Assembly (NCBI RefSeq): GCF_030813795.1
Contig: NZ_JAUSUX010000023.1
Location: 1 to 43,050 of the forward strand
From: Desulfofundulus luciae
Lineage (GTDB): Bacteria; Bacillota; Desulfotomaculia; Desulfotomaculales; Desulfovirgulaceae
Direction: 5' to 3'
DNA length: 43,050 nt
The position numbers and the translations under genes are program-made. Below the pieces are notes generated by a model, which was not told the DNA's origin, ran no database searches, and worked only from the letters and a program-made list of their open reading frames with translations. Of this stretch, positions 1 to 9,087 are shown in pieces. Position 1 is the stretch's first letter, and the number at the start of each line of letters is the position of its first letter.

Positions 1-106
1 CCTTCCAGTATGGCAGAAAAAGTTGGTAATGGAAAGTCTAGCTGACTCGATTTTCATTCGTGGGTTGTGATAAAAATTATCATGGAAGTTTAGGGAGGTT
101 TTAAGC

Positions 107-1171
107 ATGGCTAAAACCATGAAGGCATTTGTAATGCACGGCATTGGCAGGGTGGGACTCATAGAAAAGCCAGTTCCCCAAGATCCCGGGCCAAACGATG
201 CCATTATAAAAACCACTGCGGCACTCATTTGCACCTCCGACGTGCATACAGTCCACGGAGCTATTGGGGAACGGAAAGATCTCACCCTCGGCCATGAGGC
301 AGTAGGAATTATTTACAAACTGGGGAAAGCTGTTAAAGGGTTGAAAGAAGGCGACCGGGTAGTGGTCAACGCCATTACTCCGTGCTACAGGTGCGAAAAT
401 TGCCAGAGAGGGTACACATCCCAGTGCACCCAGATGCTGGGCGGCTGGAGATTCGCCAACACCAAAGATGGAAGCATGGCCGAGTATTTCCACGTTAATG
501 ATGCTGAAGCGAACCTGGTACCCATCCCGGATTCTGTGTCTGATGAAGCGGCCCTGTACACCACCGATATGATGTCTACCGGTTTTATGGGGGCAGAGCA
601 CGCCAACATTCCCCTGGGTGGAACAGTGGCAATATTCGGTCAGGGGCCGGTAGGTTTAATGGCCACGGCTGGAAGCCGGTTGCTGGGAGCCGGCCTCATC
701 ATTGCAGTGGAAACAGTACCCAAACGGCAGGAATTGGCCAGACATTTCGGAGCCGATGTGGTGGTGGACTTTGCCAAAGTAGACCCCGTGGAAGAAATTC
801 TGCGGCTCACCGACGGCCAGGGAGTGGACTCGGCCATTGAAGCCCTTGGGGCACAGGAAACCTTTGAGAATTGCATCAAAGTAACCAGGCCGGGCGGCAC
901 CATCTCCAATATCGGGTATCACGGGGAAGGAGATTATATTAAAATCCCCCGCCTGGCCTGGGGAGTGGGCATGAGCGACAAGACCATTCGCACCGGCCTC
1001 TGCCCGGGCGGCAAGGAAAGGATGAAGAGGCTCCTGCGCCTCATAGAAACGGGCAGGATAGATCCCACGCCCTTAACCACCCACCGCTTTAAATTCGAAG
1101 AGGTGGAAAAGGCTTTCCATCTGATGGCCACAAAAGAAGACGGTATAATCAAGCCTTTGATCCTGTTCTAA
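107..1171 (+). CDS. Zinc-dependent (secondary-type) alcohol dehydrogenase
   Basis: A 354-residue medium-chain alcohol dehydrogenase, the usual length. It oxidises an alcohol to a ketone or aldehyde, or the reverse, with a nicotinamide cofactor in the cytosol. The catalytic zinc site is visible as Cys42 (ICTSD), His63-Glu64 (GHE) and Asp154; the Rossmann loop is GQGPVG at 178-183. The overall pattern (TSDVHTVHGA, FHVNDAEANL, ISNIGYHGEGD) recalls clostridial/Thermoanaerobacter isopropanol dehydrogenases. Unlike those, it keeps four structural-zinc cysteines (93, 96, 99, 107). It also has Glu202 at the end of the second Rossmann strand, which favours NAD(H) over NADP(H) (inference). AGGGAGG precedes the ATG at good spacing. 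A terminator follows, so it is probably monocistronic. The substrate is not determined. Confidence 0.9.
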   Translation: MAKTMKAFVMHGIGRVGLIEKPVPQDPGPNDAIIKTTAALICTSDVHTVHGAIGERKDLTLGHEAVGIIYKLGKAVKGLKEGDRVVVNAITPCYRCENCQRGYTSQCTQMLGGWRFANTKDGSMAEYFHVNDAEANLVPIPDSVSDEAALYTTDMMSTGFMGAEHANIPLGGTVAIFGQGPVGLMATAGSRLLGAGLIIAVETVPKRQELARHFGADVVVDFAKVDPVEEILRLTDGQGVDSAIEALGAQETFENCIKVTRPGGTISNIGYHGEGDYIKIPRLAWGVGMSDKTIRTGLCPGGKERMKRLLRLIETGRIDPTPLTTHRFKFEEVEKAFHLMATKEDGIIKPLILF

Positions 1172-1212
1172 GCCAGGGTCCAACATCAAAAAAACCATGA
1201 CCGGACTTCAAG

Positions 1213-1250
1213 CCACCCTTCCTCCTGCGGAGGAATGAGGTGGTTTTTTT
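1213..1250 (+). terminator. Rho-independent terminator after the zinc alcohol dehydrogenase
   Basis: TTCCTCC and GGAGGAA pair around a TGC loop, an outer CCACC/GGTGG stem extends it with a small bulge, and seven T residues follow directly. It lies about 40 bases after the dehydrogenase stop and separates it from the iron alcohol dehydrogenase. Confidence 0.85.
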
Positions 1251-1268
1251 GTGCTTTTGGAGTACCGC

Positions 1269-1362
1269 TGGCACTATTTTTCCAACAACTAAGGATATGC
1301 TTCTAACAATTTAGCTTGAGTAGCACATCCATATTTTTATTTGATGTACGGTTAAATTGACC
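1269..1362 (+). promoter_or_regulatory. Candidate -24/-12 promoter and palindromic operator upstream of the iron ADH
   Basis: TGGCAC at 1269-1274 and TTCCA at 1280-1284 have the exact spacing of a sigma-54 promoter, but the -12 element has C where G is normally invariant, so it may be weak or fortuitous. Further down, CGGTTAA-A-TTGACCG (1348-1362) is an imperfect palindrome with one mismatch, about 48 bases before the ATG. A tandem GGCCAAA motif follows. The gene starts at 1410, so the leader would be over 100 bases. Confidence 0.3.
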
Positions 1363-1409
1363 GGCCAAAAGCGGCCAAAGTGTGTGTTTTACCGGGAGAG
1401 GACGTTAGC

Positions 1410-2561
1410 ATGCAGCTTGCTTACCAGTTCAAAATACCGGAAATTATTTTCGGAAGGGGCTCCATCCGGCAGGTGGGTATTTGTGCCCGGCGAATGGGAG
1501 CGGAAAAGGTGTTTCTGGTAACCGACCCCGGCATCATAAAAGCAGGGTGGGTAGACGCCGCCTTGCTATTTTTGAAAAGCGAAGGAATAAAATACGAGGT
1601 GTGGCAGGGAGTCACTCCCAATCCCAGGGACTACGAGGTAGAGGGAGCCACCTGCGCTTACAAGGAGTCCAAGTGTGATGTCATCATGGCCATTGGAGGG
1701 GGCAGCCCGATTGACTTAGCCAAAGCAGTGGCCGTGATGGCCACTCACCCCGGAACCATTCATGATTACGAAGGAGTGGATAAGATCACCAATCCTCTTC
1801 CCCCCATGATCATGGTTCCCACCACTGCCGGTTCAGGAGCAGACATAACTCGCTTTGCCGTGATTTTAGATACCAGAAAAAGAAAAAAAATGATCCTGGT
1901 AAGCAATACCTTAATCCCCGACATATCCATCACCGATCCCTTACTTTTAACCACGAAAGACCCGGAACTAACTGCCAATACGGGTATGGATGCTTTAGCC
2001 CATGCCATTGAAGCGTATGTTTCCACCGCAGCCAGCTTTTTAACTGATTCTTACGCTTTAACGGCCATCCGCTTGATAGCCACCCACTTAAGAAAATCAG
2101 TATCCAGTAAAACCAATCTCCAGGCCAAGGACGCCATGGCTAAAGCCAGCCTTCTGGCAGCCGTGGCCTGTTCAAATGCATTAATTGGTGCGGTGCATGC
2201 CATTGCCCATCAAGTGGGAGGAATGTTTGACCTTCCGCACGGCAGGGTAAACGCCATGCTTCTTCCCCACGTTATGGAATATAACCTACCGGCGTGCATG
2301 GAAAGACTTGGAGTCATTTCTCATATCCTGGGACTGCCCGTCCAAAACCGGAGCCTCCGCGAAAAGGCCCGTTATACCATTGAAGAGATCAGGAATCTAG
2401 CAAGGGAAGTGGGAATAGATGATAAACTATCCAATTATCATCTGTCACTTCAAGATCTGGAATCAATGGCTCAGAACGCACTTCAAGATGCCTGTATAAT
2501 TACCAACCCGCGAGATATAGGAGGTGAGGAAATTTGTGAAATCCTCCGGCACGTTATTTGA
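1410..2561 (+). CDS. Iron-containing alcohol dehydrogenase
   Basis: Group III (Fe-dependent) alcohol dehydrogenase, 383 residues from the ATG at 1410. That start has a GGGAGAGGA ribosome site 7 bases upstream; an in-frame GTG at 1380 has none. GGGSPIDLAKAV is the nucleotide-binding loop. The metal ligands appear as Asp and His in TGMDALAH and as two more His in AIAHQVGG and LPHGRVNA. The enzyme interconverts an alcohol and an aldehyde with NAD(P)H. Its 3' end overlaps the next gene, a histidine kinase, so the three genes 1410-4138 probably form one operon and the kinase pair may control alcohol metabolism (inference). The substrate is unknown. Confidence 0.9.
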   Translation: MQLAYQFKIPEIIFGRGSIRQVGICARRMGAEKVFLVTDPGIIKAGWVDAALLFLKSEGIKYEVWQGVTPNPRDYEVEGATCAYKESKCDVIMAIGGGSPIDLAKAVAVMATHPGTIHDYEGVDKITNPLPPMIMVPTTAGSGADITRFAVILDTRKRKKMILVSNTLIPDISITDPLLLTTKDPELTANTGMDALAHAIEAYVSTAASFLTDSYALTAIRLIATHLRKSVSSKTNLQAKDAMAKASLLAAVACSNALIGAVHAIAHQVGGMFDLPHGRVNAMLLPHVMEYNLPACMERLGVISHILGLPVQNRSLREKARYTIEEIRNLAREVGIDDKLSNYHLSLQDLESMAQNALQDACIITNPRDIGGEEICEILRHVI

Positions 2562-3462
2562 AGAAACAACAAAGACCATGACGGGTAACACCAACAGGAT
2601 AAATAAGATAAGTCAGTCTCTTAATGTGCTTGAGACGTTGAAGGAATTGGGGCAATTTTACCAGCACCCTCTCTTTTCCAAAAGTACCACCTTAGAGAAG
2701 CTAAGTGGTATTAAGACCACAAGCAAGACACATTATAGTGAGTTTAAACGCACCATTACTTTTTTATCAGAAAAACATAAACAGCAAAGTGCAATATTAA
2801 TCAAATTACATGATTTATTAGAACAAACACGACAAGAAATTCTTCTTCGCGAAAGAACCAGGATAGCCTCTGATTTGCATGATTCTGTCCTGCAAATACT
2901 TTTTGTGATAATGCTTTATATCGATCAATGCCTTGAAGAACTCCCTTCTTTTTCACCAACGCTTAGAAAACTCATTCTCCTGAAAAAGCTTGTTGATAAT
3001 ACAGCCAGGGAAGTCCGCAATGTGGTTTATCAACTATCATCCAGTAAACAAAAATGCAGCCTGACAAAAAAACTGGAAAACCTGGTTCAGTATCTTAACG
3101 CCACAGGGTTGGTAACGATACGATTAAACGTTCCTGCTTCCGAGCCGGAAATGCCGGAATTTATGAGCAAAAACATATACCACATAGTACAAGAAGCCTT
3201 GTTCAACGTGCTAAAGCATTCAATGGCCCGAGAAGCGAAGGTAAACATACTCTTCAAAGAAAAAGAAATTGAGCTATCGGTTGTTGACGCAGGAATAGGT
3301 ATTTGCCCGGATATTTTTCACAAGCCCCACGATGAAGAAATGAAGTTTGGTCTCAAAAACATGATCTGGAGGATAAAATGCCTTAAGGGTTCCTTTGAGA
3401 TCAAAAAACCCGAAACGGGGGGTACGGAAATACGTGCCGTGATCCCATTCCAGGGAGGGTAA
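2536..3462 (+). CDS. Soluble NarL/DegS-type sensor histidine kinase
   Basis: Cytoplasmic sensor kinase of 308 residues with no membrane segment. The first ~100 residues are a helical, unrecognised sensor region. A HisKA_3 phosphoacceptor follows (ERTRIASDLHDS, His115 with this start), then a HATPase_c domain with an N-box (HIVQEALFNVLKHS) and a G-box (VVDAGIGI, then GLKNM). The GTG at 2536 is chosen because a perfect AGGAGGTGA lies 8 bases before it; an in-frame GTG at 2524 overlaps that site. The gene overlaps the Fe-ADH end by 26 bases and is followed 7 bases later by its likely partner regulator. The signal is unknown; the lack of a transmembrane sensor suggests an internal metabolic cue. 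Confidence 0.85.
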   Translation: MKSSGTLFEETTKTMTGNTNRINKISQSLNVLETLKELGQFYQHPLFSKSTTLEKLSGIKTTSKTHYSEFKRTITFLSEKHKQQSAILIKLHDLLEQTRQEILLRERTRIASDLHDSVLQILFVIMLYIDQCLEELPSFSPTLRKLILLKKLVDNTAREVRNVVYQLSSSKQKCSLTKKLENLVQYLNATGLVTIRLNVPASEPEMPEFMSKNIYHIVQEALFNVLKHSMAREAKVNILFKEKEIELSVVDAGIGICPDIFHKPHDEEMKFGLKNMIWRIKCLKGSFEIKKPETGGTEIRAVIPFQGG

Positions 3463-3469
3463 AAAATAG

Positions 3470-4138
3470 ATGCAGGCAATTTCCCTTATCATTGTGGATG
3501 ATCATGAAATAATAAGGGAAGGCCTTAAAGCAGCCTTCCAAAAGGACCCGGATTTTCAAATTGCAGGGGAAGCCGCATGCGGCAGAGAACTACTGCAACT
3601 CCTTAAAACCACGACGGCCGATGTGGTCCTTTTGGACGACCGCCTGCCCGGGGAAAGCGGGATTGACCTGTGCGCACGCCTGACGAGACAATATCCAACC
3701 TTGAAAGTGATTATCCTTACCGCCTATGGAGAGCAGCGGGACTCTATCGTCAAGGCCGCTATGGTTGGTGCCAGGGGCTTCCTCCTGAAAAACGTACCCC
3801 TCCCGGAACTGAGACACGCCATAAAGTCAGTGGCTAAGGGAGAAGTAGTCATAGATCCCCAGGTAGCCATGCATCTTATCGCCAGCCTCAAAGAAATGCC
3901 GCCTGCCAAAGCCACCCCGACAAATCTCCTTACTCCACAACAGGAAGCCATCGCCAGACTCGTGGCCCAGGGTTTTACAAACCGGGAAATAGCCCAGCAG
4001 CTTTACTTGAGCACGAATACGGTTAAATTTCATGTTCAAAATCTCCTGCGCAAGCTGGAAGTGCGCAACCGGGTGGCTCTCGTCAACAAGCTCCAGGAAG
4101 TATCCGGTAGTTTTTCAAAAAAACAATATAGTCCTTAA
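3470..4138 (+). CDS. NarL/FixJ-family response regulator
   Basis: A 222-residue two-domain regulator. The receiver domain (about 1-120) has the acidic pair in IIVDDHE and the phosphoacceptor Asp56 in VVLLDDRLPG. The C-terminal LuxR-type helix-turn-helix (about 155-215) reads LTPQQEAIARLVAQGFTNRE and then TVKFHVQNLLRKL. It starts 7 bases after the kinase stop behind AGGGAGGG, so it is almost certainly that kinase's partner. Probable targets are its own operon with the iron alcohol dehydrogenase, or nearby catabolic genes; no binding site can be assigned from sequence alone. Confidence 0.9.
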   Translation: MQAISLIIVDDHEIIREGLKAAFQKDPDFQIAGEAACGRELLQLLKTTTADVVLLDDRLPGESGIDLCARLTRQYPTLKVIILTAYGEQRDSIVKAAMVGARGFLLKNVPLPELRHAIKSVAKGEVVIDPQVAMHLIASLKEMPPAKATPTNLLTPQQEAIARLVAQGFTNREIAQQLYLSTNTVKFHVQNLLRKLEVRNRVALVNKLQEVSGSFSKKQYSP

Positions 4139-4170
4139 ATATTAGGATATCCCCTTAACCACCGCACCCC

Positions 4171-4493
<323 letters not shown>

Positions 4494-5324
4494 TCAGAAA
4501 TCATATTCCGTCGCCATTTTCCTCATTTTTCCGATCATTTTTTCCAGTTCGGCTATTAAAGCTGAAATCTCTTCACTTTCGGCAGCCTGTTCCTGGGAAG
4601 AAGCCACCATTTCCTCGATCATTCTGGTGATGTCCAGAATGTTTTTTTTAATGTTTTCCAGCATTCCGGCGCTGTCCTTAACCGAGGAGCGGGTCTTGGC
4701 AGCCATTTTTCTGATTTCATCGGCCACCACGCTAAACCCCCTCCCCTGTTCACCTGCCCGGGCCGCCTCAATAGCCGCATTTAATCCCAACAGGTGGGTC
4801 TGCTCGGCCACCTCCTGAATAAGGGACAGCACACTATCCAGGTTTTGGATGTTCTCCCGGACGGACTGGGCATTTTGGGCCAGCTTCACATTGTTATTGG
4901 CAATTTGCTGGGCACTGGCAGCCATCTCCGCAGCACTGGAACTGAGACCGCCGCAATAGCTCTCCAGTTCAGCGGCCATCTTTTTCAGCTCTTCTTGCTT
5001 TATGGTGGGGATACTTATGGCTATACAGCCGACCACCTCGCCACGTTCATTTTTAATGGGCGAGGCTATGGCTAAAAAAGGCACCCCGTATTTTTCTTCG
5101 GGAATTAACACCACGCTTCTCTGACCGGTTCTAATTACCCTGTCCGAAGCACTCCCTTCCCGGAATTTTTTCCCTACACCCAGGCCAAGCTTCACCACCC
5201 CTTCAAAATAAAAAAGATACTTTTCCCGGTCGGCCACGGCAAGGGTTACATTTTTGCCAAGAGCTTCCAAAAAATACTTTGCTGCTGCAACCACCGTATC
5301 TAAAATGGATCCGCTATCCTCCAC
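4494..5324 (-). CDS. Soluble methyl-accepting chemotaxis protein (YfmS-like)
   Basis: A 276-residue chemoreceptor without membrane helices, about the size of Bacillus YfmS. Residues 1-110 form a small sensor domain ([19 protein letters not shown], ending [18 protein letters not shown]) that resembles PAS/GAF-type ligand sensors. The rest is a short signalling coiled coil with the conserved hairpin tip [20 protein letters not shown] and [10 protein letters not shown], which contacts CheA/CheW. It would couple an internal signal to motility. The start is GTG at 5324 behind a run of eight G; an in-frame ATG is absent nearby. Direct repeats at 5461-5496 lie about 140 bases upstream. The decayed DctP gene lies directly downstream. 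Confidence 0.88.
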   Translation of the reverse strand: MEDSGSILDTVVAAAKYFLEALGKNVTLAVADREKYLFYFEGVVKLGLGVGKKFREGSASDRVIRTGQRSVVLIPEEKYGVPFLAIASPIKNERGEVVGCIAISIPTIKQEELKKMAAELESYCGGLSSSAAEMAASAQQIANNNVKLAQNAQSVRENIQNLDSVLSLIQEVAEQTHLLGLNAAIEAARAGEQGRGFSVVADEIRKMAAKTRSSVKDSAGMLENIKKNILDITRMIEEMVASSQEQAAESEEISALIAELEKMIGKMRKMATEYDF

Positions 5325-5460
5325 GCTTTTTCCCCCCCCAAAGCTGCCTTATGAGCGCCTGCACAGTACCCCCCGGGCGGCAGTTACCTTCCTGGCTTAA
5401 CAAAAAAATACCACGACTATAATGTTGTTGAGTTGAAATTTTCCCGAATCCACCCAAAAA

Positions 5461-5496
5461 TCTCTTGAACGGTTAGTTCTTTCTCTTAAACGGTTA
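5461..5496. repeat. 21-base-period direct repeat upstream of the chemoreceptor
   Basis: TCTCTTRAACGGTTA occurs at 5461-5475 and again at 5482-5496, two helical turns apart. It lies between the aldehyde oxidoreductase stop codon, which the second copy overlaps, and the chemoreceptor start. Such spacing suits a dimeric regulator. A related AACGGTTA also occurs near 33326 upstream of the DUF2148 operon. The function is inferred. Confidence 0.45.
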
Positions 5497-7416
5497 TAAT
5501 GATTCAGCCGCCCTTCCCAGGCCCAAACCGGCCAGCGTTTCTGGAGTAGGACAGCCGGTGAGAGGATCCCATCCCCTCTCCTGATAGTAGTCGTCCAGCA
5601 AAGCCTGCAGCTCTTGAGGCTCCAGCCTTCGTTGACGGTAATAGTCTTCCAGGTATTCTTTTCCGTCTGGAGTATTCTTTTCCGTGAGCCATATTTTCGG
5701 AAAAGAGTCATCGTCCCGGTGGAACCCCTCCCTCACGTTCAGGACCTTTAACAAATTGAAAACCCGCTCCCCTGCTCGCTTCAGTTCCCCGGCAGTGGTT
5801 TGCAACCCGGTAGCGGCAGAGTAAATCTTGGCTAGATTCTGCAGGTGTAAAAACCCGGGTATGTTGTACATAATACATACGCCCAGGCAATCCATAACCT
5901 GACCGGAATCCTGAACATGGCGGGTCAGCCTGCCCACATTTAAATACCGGCCTTTAATGATTCTTTCTATGGCTTCCTTATCCAGGCCCATCTTTTCTAG
6001 CGAACTTACGATGACCTCCGGTTCCTGTAAAGGTATGGATGTGGCGGAGTGGGCCAGGCCGTGCATGGCCCCCCGGGGATTGACCACCATGTTAAATCGC
6101 GGGGCATCCATTTTTGTAGCCCTGGCATCATAAGTGCAGGCTGCCCCTTTAATCATGCTGAGATGATTAGCGGGATCTTCCCCGAAATACCGGCCCATGG
6201 CCACCCATCCTTCGGCCAGGATATTACCAATTCCTTGACGGAAGATCAGGTGGTTAAGGAGCCTTTCGTAAGCAGGTAGCCCTTCCTCCAGTTTCAACGC
6301 CTCTACTTCCCCCCTCCTGCTACGTGCTACCTGGGAAAGATAACGGATAATGCCCCTGAATTCTACCACGGACATGCCGGCACAATTGCACAGGTGAAGC
6401 AATCTTGCAGCCTGCCGCCAATCCTCAAGATTTAAAGTTTGACCAATGGTGGCCAGATGCAAAAAAGTCCCTGTATGGGTAACCTCCACACCCTCCCCCG
6501 TCCCCTCTACGGGAAAGGATGAACGACAGCACAGAATACATCTGGAACATGGGAGGTTTTTTAAAATGGCTGAACGAGCCACCGCCGGCCCGTACAAACA
6601 ATCCCATTTTTCCACCGGCCAGAGGCCGGGGTTCATGGTTATGCGGTAAATATGCCAGCTGGCATGAAGACCGATCTCCCTGTGGGTTCTGGTAAGGGGG
6701 TGAGCTTCTATTTCCTCCCTTATCCTCCTGGTAGCCTCAAGGAGCCTCTTCCGGTCGGCTATCTTTATTTCTCCTTCCCCCCTGACCACTATAGCCTTTA
6801 ATTTTTTAGAACCCAGAACGGCCCCCAATCCATTTCTGCCCAAAGTAGAGGTCATATCCGTAATGGCAATGGCAAACCTGACCAAATTTTCGCCCGCAGC
6901 ACCAATGGCAATTACTCCGGCACCGGGATATTTTTTCATTAACTCCCTGGTTGTCTGATAAACATTCGTTTTACCCCAAAGCCCGCTGGCGTCTTCTAAC
7001 TTTACGCCCCCATTCTCCACCACCAGGTAGGCTGGTCTTTCCGATCTTCCTGTGATTACCATACAGTCAAAACCTGCTTTTTTCAACATGGCGGCAAACC
7101 TGCGGCTGCCGCTGCTGGCAGAGCCAATAAAACACTTTCCACTTTCATCCGCTGGATTGGGAAAGCGGACGGTGGCCTGAAACTTCGCTGCCGATGGGAC
7201 CGGGAGACCCACCAGGGGCCCCACCCCTATAATAACAGGGCTCTCGGGAGCCAGCGGGTCCGACCGGGGATGGATTAAGTCCCTGGCCAGTTGATAATTT
7301 AAACCGCTGCCCCCGATATAATCCCGTGTCAGCTGAGGTAAGAGCTTTTCCGACCAGAATTTTTTGCGGCTCAGATCAACAAACAATATTTTGCCGGCAT
7401 AACCTCCCATAGCCAT
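5494..7416 (-). CDS. Tungsten/molybdenum aldehyde:ferredoxin oxidoreductase
   Basis: A full-length AOR-family enzyme (640 residues). These cytosolic enzymes oxidise an aldehyde, with water, to a carboxylic acid, or reduce acids in reverse. They use a bis-pterin W/Mo cofactor, a [4Fe-4S] cluster and ferredoxin. The N-terminal GGYAGKILFVDLSRKK and IGGSGLNYQL segments are typical pterin-contacting regions. The cluster ligands appear as C-x2-C-x3-C in PCSRCILCC, with the fourth Cys in MDCLGVC near the C-terminus. The ATG at 7416 has AAGGGGGA 6-7 bases upstream. It follows the radical SAM gene by 65 bases on the same strand. In this setting it would deal with aldehydes from the two alcohol dehydrogenases or from the island substrate (inference). 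Confidence 0.92.
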   Translation of the reverse strand: MAMGGYAGKILFVDLSRKKFWSEKLLPQLTRDYIGGSGLNYQLARDLIHPRSDPLAPESPVIIGVGPLVGLPVPSAAKFQATVRFPNPADESGKCFIGSASSGSRRFAAMLKKAGFDCMVITGRSERPAYLVVENGGVKLEDASGLWGKTNVYQTTRELMKKYPGAGVIAIGAAGENLVRFAIAITDMTSTLGRNGLGAVLGSKKLKAIVVRGEGEIKIADRKRLLEATRRIREEIEAHPLTRTHREIGLHASWHIYRITMNPGLWPVEKWDCLYGPAVARSAILKNLPCSRCILCCRSSFPVEGTGEGVEVTHTGTFLHLATIGQTLNLEDWRQAARLLHLCNCAGMSVVEFRGIIRYLSQVARSRRGEVEALKLEEGLPAYERLLNHLIFRQGIGNILAEGWVAMGRYFGEDPANHLSMIKGAACTYDARATKMDAPRFNMVVNPRGAMHGLAHSATSIPLQEPEVIVSSLEKMGLDKEAIERIIKGRYLNVGRLTRHVQDSGQVMDCLGVCIMYNIPGFLHLQNLAKIYSAATGLQTTAGELKRAGERVFNLLKVLNVREGFHRDDDSFPKIWLTEKNTPDGKEYLEDYYRQRRLEPQELQALLDDYYQERGWDPLTGCPTPETLAGLGLGRAAESL

Positions 7417-7481
7417 GTTCAGTCCCCCTTTTCTTTCGACAGAATACCGGGATTACACCGGCGGTAAAAAGCTACCGGCTT

Positions 7482-8867
7482 CTATTGCAAATACGCTTTC
7501 GGTCTTGTGGTTAACGTCGCTCCGTACCAGAGGCGGCGAAGATGTTCCAGCGATAGCTCCCCCCGTAAGAGGCATTTCATCACCCAGCCCGCCGTAGACA
7601 ACAGGTAAAGGGGCTTGCCATAGGCCCAGCGGTAAAGGCCAGCCAACTCCCGGTAGAACTCCGATAAGGGCAATTTAGTGGGTAAAACTGCATGTAAAAG
7701 GTCAAAAAGGTCATAATTTAAAGAAGTTATGCGTTCCTTTACCTGGTCGAAAAGCTCGGTACCGGGTAAGGGGGTGAGAACGCTGAAATAGGGTTGGTTG
7801 AGCTTCAGCCGTCTGATATACTCCCGCAACTTTTGAAAGTCCAATTTGGTGAACTGCGGGTCCACAATAAAAGAAGCATATACACCGATCTTCATTTTTT
7901 GCAGGAACTTTAAGGCTCGCTCGTTATTCTCCACGTTGTTGCGCTTGTCCACCTGTTCCAAACCTTCCTGGTCTATTTTCTCAAACCCGATAAAGACCTG
8001 ATTTAAACCAACCTCTTTCCACTGGGCCACGATTTCCGGGTGGGAAACAATGGTATCGCTGCGGGCCTGAATGATGTATCTCCTGGCCGGAAGCCGCTCC
8101 CCTTTGATGAGGGCGGCAATTTGGGCTGCCCTGTTTACATCGGCTAAAAAGTTGTCGTCGGTGAACAGTACATCTCCAGGGGGGAGCTGGGCCAATTCTT
8201 CTACCACCCGCTCGGGACTCATGGCCCTGAATTTGCCCCTCTGAAAACGCCACACGCTGCAGAAATTACACCGGAAAGGGCAGCCCCGGGAAGTTTCTAC
8301 GGTTATCAGGGGGCGACGGAAACCGAGAAAATATCGCTCCCGGTAATCTTTGACCAGAGATCGCCTGGGAAAAGGTACTTCATCCAGATTAGCCAGTAAA
8401 GGCCGAAAGCCGGTGAAAAACTGGCCCTCGGGACGGTTTAAAACCAGACCCTGTACTCCAGACAGATCTTCCCCACCCTCCAGGGCTGCTAACAACTCCG
8501 GGCTAGTAGTTTCCCCTTCACCCACCACCACCGCATCAATTGCCGGATCAAAAAAGTCTTCCGGGCTAAGGGAGGCATGGTGCCCGCCTACAAATACAAA
8601 CAGTTGCGGGTTAATTTGTTTAAAGGCCCGGGCCAGCTCCACCACCCGGTAGGTATCTACCGTAAAAGAACAGCTTATGCCCACTGCCCGGGGCGCAAAT
8701 TCTTGTATTACGTTTACCGGTAACCGGCCATCGATCAGGTCAACAATTTTTACCTGGTGGGCAGTCAGGGCTCCTGCTACAATTTCCAGGCCGAGAGGTT
8801 CGGCGCGGATCACGCTTTTAAATCCCAGGCCATCCCTGGGCCGGGGCTGCACCAAGAGTACGTGCAT
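7482..8867 (-). CDS. B12-binding-domain radical SAM enzyme
   Basis: A 461-residue class B-type radical SAM protein. Residues 1-130 form a cobalamin-binding-like Rossmann domain (HVLLVQPRP, EPLGLEIVAGAL, VGISCSFT, VFVGGHHASL, VVVGEGET). The radical SAM cluster motif is RGCPFRCNFC (Cys196, Cys200, Cys203), followed by the usual barrel (DNFLADVN, GFEKIDQEGLEQVDKR). The cobalamin-ligating DxHxxG motif is not evident, as in many members. Reactions in the family include C-methylation and ring formation. The start EPLGLE region recalls hopanoid C-3 methylases (HpnR), but I cannot establish that. The ATG follows GGAGGGGAT. It lies between the symporter pair and the aldehyde oxidoreductase. Confidence 0.85.
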   Translation of the reverse strand: MHVLLVQPRPRDGLGFKSVIRAEPLGLEIVAGALTAHQVKIVDLIDGRLPVNVIQEFAPRAVGISCSFTVDTYRVVELARAFKQINPQLFVFVGGHHASLSPEDFFDPAIDAVVVGEGETTSPELLAALEGGEDLSGVQGLVLNRPEGQFFTGFRPLLANLDEVPFPRRSLVKDYRERYFLGFRRPLITVETSRGCPFRCNFCSVWRFQRGKFRAMSPERVVEELAQLPPGDVLFTDDNFLADVNRAAQIAALIKGERLPARRYIIQARSDTIVSHPEIVAQWKEVGLNQVFIGFEKIDQEGLEQVDKRNNVENNERALKFLQKMKIGVYASFIVDPQFTKLDFQKLREYIRRLKLNQPYFSVLTPLPGTELFDQVKERITSLNYDLFDLLHAVLPTKLPLSEFYRELAGLYRWAYGKPLYLLSTAGWVMKCLLRGELSLEHLRRLWYGATLTTRPKAYLQ

Positions 8868-9049
8868 AACGGATCCCCTCCATCAACTTCACCGCTCAGA
8901 TACTTTTTTCTTCGTGCCCGCTCATTTACGTACTCTTTTAGCATGCACCGCAAACAAAAAGGTTAATCAAGCTCCCACCAGTTACGCCCCTTTTTACACC
9001 GGTATTTCCCGCCCGGATTGCAGCCAGTTCACAAACCGCTCCACCGGCG

Positions 9050-9079
9050 GCGGGTCGGTACCTTATGGTCCCGACCCGC
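9050..9079 (-). terminator. Strong hairpin after the symporter operon
   Basis: GCGGGTCGG and CCGACCCGC form a perfect 9-bp stem and an inner ACC/GGT extends it around TTAT. It lies about ten bases after the small membrane protein stop. There is no U-run on the minus strand, so it may stabilise the 3' end rather than terminate. Confidence 0.45.
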
Positions 9080-9087
9080 ATGCGCGT

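Noticed and set aside
12-28. TGGCA-N7-TTGGT upstream of the zinc alcohol dehydrogenase as a sigma-54 promoter
   Set aside because: Spacing is one base too long and the -12 GC is missing.
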